Source of the DNA: Posidonia oceanica
Taxonomy: Eukaryota > Streptophyta > Magnoliopsida > Alismatales > Posidoniaceae
Assembly (NCBI GenBank): GCA_037176725.1
Contig: JAZBRS010000050.1
Span: 10,620,001-10,684,000, forward strand
DNA: 64,000 nucleotides
Reading direction: 5' to 3'
Below the pieces are notes generated by a model, which ran no database searches, was not told the origin of the DNA, and saw only the letters and a list, made by a program, of their open reading frames with translations. Made by a program: the position numbers and the translations under genes. This document shows, in pieces, positions 37,699-49,039 of the stretch; within the stretch, counting starts at the first letter, position 1; every line of letters begins with the position of its first letter.

Positions 37699-40600
37699 TG
37701 TAGTAATCCCGGTGTTCAGATCGTCCATGCACATTGCCAAAGCTCGCGTGCACCGATCAGAATCAGGCTCACTATTAGCGGCTATGTCCGAGAAGGAAGA
37801 CTTAACTCGAAAACATTTAAAATGGGGAAAAGGGAAAGAAAAGAAGAAGATAAGACAAATCGGAGTCGCCACCAAGTCTATTAGATCGGGAGACAAGGAA
37901 AACCGGGGAAATGCGTGAATAATCACGCAAAAGCAAGCAAAAGATGCAATGCAAGGCAATGCAGAAGAAATGAGATGCAAATGAATGCAAATGATGTGAC
38001 TTGTGCCTAGGATAAGGGCGATATGGTCATTGTGGGCCAAGAGAGAGGGCAAGGACTCCTGTTACGTGCGGGGAAGGTGTTAGGCACCCCCGACACGCTC
38101 GAAAATCGGTCTTTCTTGGCTTACGCTTGCATACGCAGGGAAATGCAGACCTTGAATGCCTAAGTGCCAATGAATGCATATCTAAATGCTCAAAGGTGTG
38201 CTCTAAGTGACGAATGCAATGCAAGAAAGTAAACGTGCAATCTAAGCGCTCAGCAACGCTGTCTGTGTTCCGAACCGGGCGAAACCTGGCTCGTGAGAAC
38301 TCCAGATAGTAAGCATCACTGCTCTATATGCAAATGCAGGCGATAAAACAAAGCAGCGATGAAAACAGGCAATGCGGACGACATGCAAGAGGAAACAACG
38401 TAAAACACGCAAAATGATGCGAGAAACGAAGCGAGAACGCAAAACGATGCGAGAAACGAAGCAAGAAAGTAAAACCGTGGGAGAAACACGGCAAGAACAT
38501 AAAACAGTGCGAAAAACAAGGTCGGTATGCAGAACGGTGCAAGAAACAAGCGAGGCACGCAAAACGGTGCAAGAAACAAAACCGGCACGCAAAACGGTGT
38601 AAGAAACAAAGCGACACGCAAAACGGTGCGAGAAACAAAGCTGGCATGCAAAACGGTGCAAGAAACAAAGCGACACGCAAAACGGTGCAAGAAACAAGGC
38701 TGGGCACGCAAAACGATGCAAGAAACAAAGCGGCACGCAAAACGGTGTAAGAAACAAAGTGGCATGCAAAACGGTGCGAGAAACAAAGCTGGGCACGCAA
38801 AACGGTGCGAGAAACAAAGCGAAAAAGAGTGCAAAAGCCGTGCAATGCGAATGATATGCAGAAGATGCTACCGAAGTTCAAGAGGACTTACCTTGGAAAT
38901 CTGACGCCTGATCTGAAATCTGAGTGGTCCTTGCTGAAGAGCGCTCCGCCGGGGTCACCCAGGTAACTTAATTGAGAAGATCCAACAGCCGGATCTGAAG
39001 ATATCCAGACTTCAAGGCAGGAGGCCAGAACAGGGGAGAGGATAAGATCTAAGTGTAAAAGGGGCCTAAGGGGTGTGCAAAACAGGTCCTCCCATGTAAA
39101 CGGGAGCTAAGAATGCCTGAGTGTGTGCAAGGGATGCCGGATGCAAGAATGCAATGCGTGCGGAATGCAAGAAGAGACTTAAGGATGATTTTTCAGAAAA
39201 AATGGGGACTTACATGCAATTTTGAAAAAGATGGGGGTCTGAATGCAATTTTACAAAATACATGGTTCAAAATGCAATTTTCAGGGTAGCCATGCATCAG
39301 GACAGGTTTCGAAGTCGAATGGTAAGTCGACATGCAATTTTGAAATCAACAGGGTCTAAAATGCAATTTTTTCAGCAAAACAGGGGTCTGAGTGGTCTGG
39401 AATGCAAACAGGGGCCTATGTGCAGTTTTTCAAACATGCAGGGTCTAAAATGTAATTTTATAAGCAAACTATACATTTAAATACATACTGTGAGCATGCA
39501 GAGGACCTATATGCAATTTTCAAGTCATGTAGGGTCAAAAATGCAATTTTATAAGCAAAGTATGCATTTAAATGTATGCTGTGCATTAATGAATGACCTA
39601 TATGCAAAAATCAGAAAATATGAGGGAAATGATGCAATGCAGTAAAGAAAATTGAAAAATAAACACCTAGATTAACAGACCAGAGGACTAACGTGCAAAT
39701 AAGAAAAGCAACAGGGACCCGAAATGCAATACATCAAGGTAAAATATGATCACTAAATCAGATTAATATCAGGAGGACCAACATGCAATTAATTGATTTT
39801 TGGGTTTTTTCATGCAATTTCATAAGATCTACATACGAAATTAAATGAATAATAACAGAGGCAGGACCAGAATGCAATAAATCAAAAGCAAGGATTGAAA
39901 ATGCAATTTAAGGGCAAAATAGCATGCTAATCAGAAAATAAACGCACAGTATCTGCAAAACGGCGACCACTGTAGCACAGTGCTACCAGTGGCCGTCGCG
40001 AGCGGAGGGGGGAGGCTGGTGAGGCGCTGATGCGGCGGCGGTGCTCTCCGAAGGCTGGCGGATTTCGGAGCAGCGTCGGCGAGCCGCGACGTTGCCAGGA
40101 GACGACCGGAGACGGCGATGGAGCACTGCTGAACTGTCTGATGCAGACCGGATGGAAACGGCAACGAGGGATCAATCCGAAGGCATGGCCGAGCTCCTGG
40201 GGTCCGTGCGAACCTCGGATGATGCTCAGGACAGAGTTCTGCAGACCGGAGCGGCGAGTCTGATCCGGAGCTCGCCGGAGAAGAAGACGCAGTGGTGGCG
40301 TTGACTTCGGGCAGGAGGGAGCAGAAACCTAGACTAATAGGTGGGGAAGCAAGAAGAGAAGAAAATTAAACTAATGGCGTGGAGCAATACCTGTTTCGAC
40401 GTCCGGAGAGCTCTCCCGACGCGGGCCGTTTTAGTGGTCGCTGGTGAGGTTGGTCCGAGTGCTGTGGACGCTGTCGGCGGCTCGCGGGCGTTGGGATCCG
40501 CTCCTGGAGGTCCTCCGATGCTTCCTGAAGGGTTGGAATGGAACTTTGAAGACCGGCGTGAGAAATGAGTTCAGTGGGTGCTCCGCAGGTCATCGGAGGT

Positions 40601-41758
40601 GGGGGGTGAGGGTTGTTGCTCTCTGGATCAAGTGGAGGCTGCCGGTGGGCTCCTGGATGCTTGGTGAGCGTGTAGGGATGCTTAGGTTGGTCTGAGGGGT
40701 GCTGGAGAGGGAGTTTGCAGGTGGCTTAATTTCGGATCAGAAAGAGGAGAAGGTGTTTGTTGTGGTTGGTTGGTGTTGTGGGGAGAGTGAAGGCTAATGG
40801 TCAGGGGGGTTAGGAAGTTGGTGTTCTGGCGAGTTACGGGGTGGAGTTTGGGATGATCTGGTGGGCTGTGGTGCTGGGAATTCTGAAGTGGAGGGAGTTG
40901 GGTCTCTGTTTTGGTTTCAGGTGGTTACGGGGTGATTTTGGGTTGAATTGGAGAGTGGAATGGGTGGAGGTGATTGCTGGATTCTGGGTGAGGTTCGGGG
41001 GACGAATTCGAAGAGGTTTCGGAGGAGTTTTTGATTCCGGTTTGCAGTGGGACGAAGGGGAAGGAAATGCGGATTTTTTCAGAGGAAGAGGGGGGAATTC
41101 TCAGTTCTCTCCGGCTGGGGGAGCGCACGGGAAGAGAGTGGATGCTTGAGGGGTGTGAAGGATCTCCTCTTCTCATCCCCCCGAATGACTGGTTTCTATC
41201 CCTTTTCATCTGCAGGTGTCTGGCTGCCATTAATGGCCCGAAGAGGCGGTGGCAGGAACTTGCAGGTGCACGGGAGGAGGGCGGCGCACGCCGGTCCGGC
41301 TCGGGGCAAAGGACGTGCGGCGCGCAAGGATGACAGGCCTGGAAGGACGATGCGCTGTCGACTGCGGAACGTTGTTGGCAGAGAAAAGAGAAGAAAAAAC
41401 CAGAGGGAGGAGAAGGAGAGGAAGAAGGAGGGAAGGAGGTGGTTTGCAGGCGTGGGCCGGGCTTTGTGCGCGCGGGAGAAAAGGAAAAAAAGAAAGGAAG
41501 GAGGAGAGGGGAGACGGGCCGGACCGGGCTCAAGAAAGGAGAAAGAAAAGAAAGAAAGAAAAAATAGAAAGGAAGAAAGAAAGAAAGGAGGAAGAGAAGG
41601 GAGAGAAATAAATTAGATAAAAATAAAATAAAAATAAAACAAAAATAGGAAAAGGTTCTTAGAGTGATTGTGTTTTAAGTTGGGACCTTGATTAAGTTTT
41701 TTAACAATCGTTTTTAATTAATTAATTGGGTTTAGAAAGATTTAGTTTTGATTAGGGT
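37699..41758 (-). repeat. LTR 1 (left), truncated, 4060 bp
   Basis: It starts on plus at TGTAGTAATCCC. It follows the complete LTR to 'gattagggt' at 41758 and then jumps into gag, lacking the 1379 bp found at 56325-57703. Its first kilobase differs from the other two LTRs (about six substitutions in the first 170 bp and about 120 bp less minisatellite). From about 38703 onward I see no differences from LTR 2. Confidence 0.88.
38400..38822. repeat. About 30-bp minisatellite in LTR 1
   Basis: Imperfect units of about 28-31 bp built on 'gcaaaacggtgcaagaaacaaag'-like text. The array is about 120 bp (roughly four units) shorter than in LTRs 2 and 3. Long repetitive ORFs on both strands are products of the repeat. 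Confidence 0.88.
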
Positions 41759-43497
41759 GTGGGGTGTGTCCTAGGTGCAGGTGCGTAATAGATTTGAGGA
41801 GGGGCAGACCGGGATGCCAGACGAACTGGCGCAGCAGGGGAGTCGACGTACGCAACAACGGGCTTCGGCGGATCCTTTCTCTTGGGACGATTGTTGTTGA
41901 TGCCGTTGTTGTTGTTGATGGCGCTGCTGCTGCTACTGTTACTGCTGGCGGGGGCATGCCTGGCAAGCACAGAGAGTGCAGGGAAGTTGCCACTCCGCAA
42001 CGAACTCTCTACGCAAGTGCCAGCTCGGATCAAAGCGGTGAAGGTTGTGACAGGTTGGATGCTAAGCAAAGCTTCGGTGGACGGCTGTGCCCCTTTTATA
42101 ATGATCTCGATAGACTCCTCGTCAGAGGGCCTATCTCGAACTTGCGAGGCAAGGGCACGCCAGCGGCCGACGTACTCCCCGAACGGCTCGCTAGGATTCT
42201 GCTTGGTTGCGATCAGGTCTGCGCGCTTTGGGACCAGATCGAGGTTGAAGGAATACTGTTCCAAGAACGCCTGGCTTAGGTCGTTCCATGTCCTGATTGC
42301 AGACATGTCAAGTGAGGTGAACCACTTGAGGGCTGCACCGGACAAACTCTTTTGGAACAGGCGGATCAGCAACCGTTCGTCAGCCTGAAGCTGGGCGAGA
42401 TCACCGCAGTACGCCTTCAGATGGGCTATAGGGCAGCCCCTACCATCATACTTCTCAAAGTCTGGGATTTTGAACTTTGGGGGGAGTACCGCCTCTGGGA
42501 AACAGCAGAGGTCTCGGAACTGGTAGGTCTGGTGGTCTGTGCCCTGCACTAGACGCAGTGCTTTCTCCAGAACATCCATCCTGTTGTTGATGGGGTCTGG
42601 AATGGCTGCCACAGGTGATGGGGCAACGGGGGCAGGGACCACGTATGCCGATTGGGTCGCACCGAGGTGCTCCTCCGGATCTACCATCACATCGCCTGGT
42701 GACGCAAGGTGATGGCCGACATACCCGTGCTGTGGTGGAGTGCAAGGGGGGATGCATGTGGAATTCTGAACCTGATGCAAAGGGGGAGGATAGATGGTAT
42801 GCTGTGCGATGGGTGCAGAATGCTGGAGCAACAGCGGCCGCGCTGGTGCGGTGTCGGGGGGCGGGCCTACGAGATACTGTGCTCCCACCAGTCCAAATGA
42901 CTGGCCACCAGGTGGCGGAGGTGCATGCTGTGTGTGGTGCGGTGCAGATGCAAGAGGCGGGATACGTGCCCCCATCGCCAGAACTGTGAGCAGTTGAGAC
43001 GACGGTCTAGGCGGAAGTGAAGAGTGCAATGCATGATGTGCGAGAGCAGGCCGCACAGGAACCTCAGGATCAACAGGAAGGGAAGAAGGGCGGACTGATA
43101 GAGCCATACCCTGCAGCCGCTGGATAGTGTCCATCAGATGTTGGTACTGCTCTTCAGGTGTCCCATCAGTGGGAACACTGAATTGCAGTGCCGGCGAGGG
43201 GCCAGAGCTAAGAGATCCGGACTGTCTAGGAGATTGGAGTCCTAGGGCGAGAGTCGCTGCAGCAGTAGAAGGAGTGTCAAAAGCGACAAATCCTTGAGAA
43301 GGTGGGGTCAGAGGCGCCTCCGGAATACGAGAAGTGGTCATCAAGATGGACTTGGCGATCGGATCAAGAGGAGCGAGCGTCTGCCACTGTCCCACAGCAA
43401 ACTGGGGTGCCCCAGACGATAGAGAGGGAAATCCTGGCGTCACAGGGGGCACAGAGGGGTTAGAAACGGGAGTCGGAGGGACCGGAGCGGAAACCAC
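41752..43497 (-). CDS. Ogre-like gag, copy 1 (C-terminally truncated)
   Basis: A 581-residue open frame from a GTG-initiated caller start. The same frame stays open upstream to about 43600 without an ATG, so the true start is unresolved. The N-terminal 310 residues are Pro/Ala-rich. The capsid-like core at about 335-500 (PKFKIPDFEKYDGRGCP, GAALKWFTSLD, FLEQYSFNLDL, EPFGEYVGRWRALA) matches Ogre/Tat gag. The C-terminus is Ser/Asn-rich, without a zinc knuckle. It is cut at the deletion junction, and its last Pro and TAA stop come from LTR sequence. It encodes particle-forming protein only; no pol follows. Confidence 0.8.
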   Translation of the reverse strand: MVSAPVPPTPVSNPSVPPVTPGFPSLSSGAPQFAVGQWQTLAPLDPIAKSILMTTSRIPEAPLTPPSQGFVAFDTPSTAAATLALGLQSPRQSGSLSSGPSPALQFSVPTDGTPEEQYQHLMDTIQRLQGMALSVRPSSLPVDPEVPVRPALAHHALHSSLPPRPSSQLLTVLAMGARIPPLASAPHHTQHAPPPPGGQSFGLVGAQYLVGPPPDTAPARPLLLQHSAPIAQHTIYPPPLHQVQNSTCIPPCTPPQHGYVGHHLASPGDVMVDPEEHLGATQSAYVVPAPVAPSPVAAIPDPINNRMDVLEKALRLVQGTDHQTYQFRDLCCFPEAVLPPKFKIPDFEKYDGRGCPIAHLKAYCGDLAQLQADERLLIRLFQKSLSGAALKWFTSLDMSAIRTWNDLSQAFLEQYSFNLDLVPKRADLIATKQNPSEPFGEYVGRWRALASQVRDRPSDEESIEIIIKGAQPSTEALLSIQPVTTFTALIRAGTCVESSLRSGNFPALSVLARHAPASSNSSSSSAINNNNGINNNRPKRKDPPKPVVAYVDSPAAPVRLASRSAPPQIYYAPAPRTHPTP

Positions 43498-44840
43498 CTC
43501 CGAGGCAAGGGTAAGGGGGGTTCGACGGTGCGCTGGGCCATTGCTGACCGAGAGCGAGTCAAAATGGGGCTGCGACGAGCGAAAAACAGACGGGCTCTAC
43601 GAGGAGCTATGCTCGCGAAGGCGAGTAGCTCAGAAGGAGATGGTCGAGCACAGGTGTCTCAGCAGAGGTGTCAGCAAGGGGAGGAACCCGAGCTTCAGCT
43701 AAGGAAATCGCTTACTGAACTCTGTTAAGGACACAACAGAAAATCGGGATTAGGAACAGAAAATGAAATGCAAAATGCACTAAGTCGTGGCATGAATGAC
43801 ATGTATGCTCTCTAGCATGCTCTCTCTCACCAATCTAGTGTTTCCTAGCAGGTAGTCTACTCCGGATATCCACAAGTGTACGGGTCACCGACTCAGGTCA
43901 GAAAAGTAGGTCCCCTGTCTAACTCCCGGTCCAAAGCTCAGGTAATAATAGGGTGGTGCGTTGGTGGCCTCAGCCTTGCCTAAGCGTAGGAAGTACCCTC
44001 CACTAGCACCGACACGACCCCTGACAAGGGGGGACAGACCGACCGACTCACACCATGCCAAAGCATCGGAGTGAGAGGCCAGAGCCATCCTTCGCAGACT
44101 GATAGGTGGACTCAGATGAGAAGATGCATGCCCTATATGATGCTTCATGTAAATGATTAAAGTCTTTTATCTTGCGTATTTTATTAACTCCAGGAGGGTG
44201 CAAGTGTGTTGATGGCTCTAGTTAACCCTATATCTTATTTTTACTTGCTATTTTTAATTAACCACAGGAAAAGCAATCAATCTCTATTATCCTAGGCATG
44301 GCATGTGCAAAAGGGAAGAAAATCAACCAAATATGGCAGGCAACAACATACAATAGAGCAAAAGGCAAGTGCATGGCATGTGCGAGTGTTTGTGAGCATG
44401 ATAGTGAAGGGAAAGCATTCATCATGTCAAAAGGCATATATACAGAGCATGTGCGTGTGTAGTGACATAGCAAATGTGTCAAAGAAAGCATTCATCACTC
44501 AAAAAGCATGCATTGTTGCCAAACAAGTATGTAGACATGCGTTGTGCAGGAGATAAAGCAATAATAAGTAAAAGGGCTAAAGAAAGTAAAAACCGGCAAG
44601 CAGTAAAGCGAACAAGAGCAGATGCAAGGAAATAAACGAGCAAACAAGCAACAAAGGCAAAGCAGAGCAAAACGGAGCGCAAATCGAGGCAAATGGGGTG
44701 CAAAACCAAAGCTGAGTAGCCACGGGCGACTTGCCAGGAGTTTGCACAGGAAAACGAGCAAAACAGGCGAAGGAAACACAAAGGCAAATCCCAAGCAGAA
44801 TGCGAGCGAGCCAAAGCCAAAACGAAAGCTGGAGTCTTTC
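43498..44840 (-). other. Gag leader, copy 1
   Basis: About 1.3 kb lies between the primer binding site and gag on minus. No ORF with a recognisable domain. Long leaders are common in Ogre/Tat elements. Confidence 0.6.
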
Positions 44841-44858
44841 TCCCCAACGGAGTCGCCA
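44841..44858 (-). other. Primer binding site, copy 1 (Arg-tRNA type)
   Basis: On minus TGGCGACTCCGTTGGGGA begins after one spacer base following the LTR terminus ...ACTACA. This is the kind of site reported for Ogre elements (tRNA-Arg primed). It fixes the orientation of the element as minus. Confidence 0.75.
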
Positions 44859-44859
44859 C

Positions 44860-47800
44860 TGTAGTAATCCCGGTGTTCAGATCGTCCATGCACATTGCCA
44901 AAGCTCGCGTGCACCGATCAGAATCAAGCTCACTATTAGCAGCTACGTCCGAGAAGGAAGACTTAACTCGAAAACATTTAAAAAGGGGAAAAGGGGAAGA
45001 AAAGAAGAAGATAAGACAAATTGGAGTCGCCACCAAGTCTATTAGATCGGGAGACAAGGAAAATCGGGGAAATATGTGAATAATCACGCAAAAGTAAGCA
45101 AAAGATGCAATGCAAGGCAATGCAGAAGAAATGAGATGCAAATGAATGCAAATGATGTGACTCGTGCCTAGGATAAGGGCGATATGGTCATTGCGGGCCA
45201 AGAGAGAGGGCAAGGACTCCTGTTACGTGCGGGGAAGGTGTTAGGCACCCCCGACACGCCCGAGAATCGGTCTTTCTAGGCTTACGCTCGCATACGCAGG
45301 GAAATGCAGACCTTGAATGCCTAAGTGCCAATGAATGCCTATCTAAATGCTCAAAGGTGTGCTCTAAGTGACGAATGCAATGCAAGAAAGTAAACGTGCA
45401 ATCTAAGCGCTTAGCAACGCTGTCTGTGTTCCGAACCGGGCGAAACCTGGCTCGTGAGAACTCCAGGCAGTAAGCATCACTGCCCTATATGCAAATGCAG
45501 GCGATAAAACAAAGCAGCGGTGAAAACAGGCAATGCGAGCGACATGCAAGAGGAAACAACGTAAAACACGCAAAACGGTGCGAGAAACTAAGCCGACACG
45601 CAAAACGGTGCGAGAAACGAAGCGAGAACGCAAAACGATGCGAGAAACGAAGCAAGAACGTAAAACCGTGGGAGAAACACGGCAAGAACATAAAACAGTG
45701 TGAAAAACAAGGTCGGCATGCAGAACGGTGCAAAAAACAAGCGAGGTACGCAAAACGGTGCAAGAGACGAGCGAGGCACGCAAAACGGTGCAAGAAACAA
45801 AGCGGCACACAAAACGGTGCGAGAAACAAAGCTGGCACGTTAAACGGTGTGAGAAACAAAGCGACACGCAAAACGGTGCAGAAACAAAGCCAGGCACGCA
45901 AAATGGTGCAAGAAACAAAGTCGGGCACGCAAAACGGTGCAAGAAACAAAGCGACACGCAAAACGGTGCAAGAAACAAGGCTAGGCACGCAAAACGATGC
46001 AAGAAACAAAGCGGCACGCAAAACGGTGTAAGAAACAAAGTGGCATGCAAAACGGTGCGAGAAACAAAGCTGGGCACGCAAAACGGTGCGAGAAACAAAG
46101 CGAAAAAGAGTGCAAAAGCCGTGCAATGCGAATGATATGCAGAAGATGCTACCGAAGTTCAAGAGGACTTACCTTGGAAATCTGACGCCTGATCTGAAAT
46201 CTGAGTGGTCCTTGCTGAAGAGCGCTCCGCCGGGGTCACCCAGGTAACTTAATTGAGAAGATCCAACAGCCGGATCTGAAGATATCCAGACTTCAAGGCA
46301 GGAGGCCAGAACAGGGGAGAGGATAAGATCTAAGTGTAAAAGGGGCCTAAGGGGTGTGCAAAACAGGTCCTCCCATGTAAACGGGAGCTAAGAATGCCTG
46401 AGTGTGTGCAAGGGATGCCGGATGCAAGAATGCAATGCGTGCGGAATGCAAGAAGAGACTTAAGGATGATTTTTCAGAAAAAATGGGGACTTACATGCAA
46501 TTTTGAAAAAGATGGGGGTCTGAATGCAATTTTACAAAATACATGGTTCAAAATGCAATTTTCAGGGTAGCCATGCATCAGGACAGGTTTCGAAGTCGAA
46601 TGGTAAGTCGACATGCAATTTTGAAATCAACAGGGTCTAAAATGCAATTTTTTCAGCAAAACAGGGGTCTGAGTGGTCTGGAATGCAAACAGGGGCCTAT
46701 GTGCAGTTTTTCAAACATGCAGGGTCTAAAATGTAATTTTATAAGCAAACTATACATTTAAATACATACTGTGAGCATGCAGAGGACCTATATGCAATTT
46801 TCAAGTCATGTAGGGTCAAAAATGCAATTTTATAAGCAAAGTATGCATTTAAATGTATGCTGTGCATTAATGAATGACCTATATGCAAAAATCAGAAAAT
46901 ATGAGGGAAATGATGCAATGCAGTAAAGAAAATTGAAAAATAAACACCTAGATTAACAGACCAGAGGACTAACGTGCAAATAAGAAAAGCAACAGGGACC
47001 CGAAATGCAATACATCAAGGTAAAATATGATCACTAAATCAGATTAATATCAGGAGGACCAACATGCAATTAATTGATTTTTGGGTTTTTTCATGCAATT
47101 TCATAAGATCTACATACGAAATTAAATGAATAATAACAGAGGCAGGACCAGAATGCAATAAATCAAAAGCAAGGATTGAAAATGCAATTTAAGGGCAAAA
47201 TAGCATGCTAATCAGAAAATAAACGCACAGTATCTGCAAAACGGCGACCACTGTAGCACAGTGCTACCAGTGGCCGTCGCGAGCGGAGGGGGGAGGCTGG
47301 TGAGGCGCTGATGCGGCGGCGGTGCTCTCCGAAGGCTGGCGGATTTCGGAGCAGCGTCGGCGAGCCGCGACGTTGCCAGGAGACGACCGGAGACGGCGAT
47401 GGAGCACTGCTGAACTGTCTGATGCAGACCGGATGGAAACGGCAACGAGGGATCAATCCGAAGGCATGGCCGAGCTCCTGGGGTCCGTGCGAACCTCGGA
47501 TGATGCTCAGGACAGAGTTCTGCAGACCGGAGCGGCGAGTCTGATCCGGAGCTCGCCGGAGAAGAAGACGCAGTGGTGGCGTTGACTTCGGGCAGGAGGG
47601 AGCAGAAACCTAGACTAATAGGTGGGGAAGCAAGAAGAGAAGAAAATTAAACTAATGGCGTGGAGCAATACCTGTTTCGACGTCCGGAGAGCTCTCCCGA
47701 CGCGGGCCGTTTTAGTGGTCGCTGGTGAGGTTGGTCCGAGTGCTGTGGACGCTGTCGGCGGCTCGCGGGCGTTGGGATCCGCTCCTGGAGGTCCTCCGAT

Positions 47801-49039
47801 GCTTCCTGAAGGGTTGGAATGGAACTTTGAAGACCGGCGTGAGAAATGAGTTCAGTGGGTGCTCCGCAGGTCATCGGAGGTGGGGGGTGAGGGTTGTTGC
47901 TCTCTGGATCAAGTGGAGGCTGCCGGTGGGCTCCTGGATGCTTGGTGAGCGTGTAGGGATGCTTAGGTTGGTCTGAGGGGTGCTGGAGAGGGAGTTTGCA
48001 GGTGGCTTAATTTCGGATCAGAAAGAGGAGAAGGTGTTTGTTGTGGTTGGTTGGTGTTGTGGGGAGAGTGAAGGCTAATGGTCAGGGGGGTTAGGAAGTT
48101 GGTGTTCTGGCGAGTTACGGGGTGGAGTTTGGGATGATCTGGTGGGCTGTGGTGCTGGGAATTCTGAAGTGGAGGGAGTTGGGTCTCTGTTTTGGTTTCA
48201 GGTGGTTACGGGGTGATTTTGGGTTGAATTGGAGAGTGGAATGGGTGGAGGTGATTGCTGGATTCTGGGTGAGGTTCGGGGGACGAATTCGAAGAGGTTT
48301 CGGAGGAGTTTTTGATTCCGGTTTGCAGTGGGACGAAGGGGAAGGAAATGCGGATTTTTTCAGAGGAAGAGGGGGGAATTCTCAGTTCTCTCCGGCTGGG
48401 GGAGCGCACGGGAAGAGAGTGGATGCTTGAGGGGTGTGAAGGATCTCCTCTTCTCATCCCCCCGAATGACTGGTTTCTATCCCTTTTCATCTGCAGGTGT
48501 CTGGCTGCCATTAATGGCCCGAAGAGGCGGTGGCAGGAACTTGCAGGTGCACGGGAGGAGGGCGGCGCACGCCGGTCCGGCTCGGGGCAAAGGACGTGCG
48601 GCGCGCAAGGATGACAGGCCTGGAAGGACGATGCGCTGTCGACTGCGGAACGTTGTTGGCAGAGAAAAGAGAAGAAAAAACCAGAGGGAGGAGAAGGAGA
48701 GGAAGAAGGAGGGAAGGAGGTGGTTTGCAGGCGTGGGCCGGGCTTTGTGCGCGCGGGAGAAAAGGAAAAAAAGAAAGGAAGGAGGAGAGGGGAGACGGGC
48801 CGGACCGGGCTCAAGAAAGGAGAAAGAAAAGAAAGAAAGAAAAAATAGAAAGGAAGAAAGAAAGAAAGGAGGAAGAGAAGGGAGAGAAATAAATTAGATA
48901 AAAATAAAATAAAAATAAAACAAAAATAGGAAAAGGTTCTTAGAGTGATTGTGTTTTAAGTTGGGACCTTGATTAAGTTTTTTAACAATCGTTTTTAATT
49001 AATTAATTGGGTTTAGAAAGATTTAGTTTTGATTAGGGT
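44860..49039 (-). repeat. LTR 2 (middle), truncated mosaic, 4180 bp
   Basis: The left part (from 44860) agrees with LTR 3, including minisatellite length. The right part (from about 48612) agrees with LTR 1, including the truncation at 'gattagggt'. It is therefore a recombinant of the two outer LTRs. Confidence 0.88.
45563..46103. repeat. About 30-bp minisatellite in LTR 2
   Basis: Same unit as in LTR 1, about 18 units, and the same length as the array in LTR 3. Confidence 0.88.

Noticed and set aside
38242..38904. Long repetitive ORFs on both strands (e.g. Phe/Cys/Val-rich 170-231 codons on minus; Lys/Arg/Asn-rich on plus), repeated in all three LTRs
   Set aside because: They are translations of the 30-bp minisatellite inside the LTR, open in several frames on both strands, with no domain; not genes.
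40925..41616. ORFs of about 120-202 codons rich in Ser/Pro or Arg/Lys/Glu, repeated at +7281 and +14562
   Set aside because: They lie in the GC- and purine-rich part of the LTR and are compositional artefacts.
44479..45213. 244-codon minus ORF spanning the primer binding site and LTR end (also at 51760-52494)
   Set aside because: It crosses the LTR/interior boundary, has no domain, and is explained by leader and U5 sequence.
38400..46103. Regularly spaced repeats as a CRISPR-like array
   Set aside because: Repeats are contiguous, imperfect minisatellite units without unique spacers, in a plant LTR.
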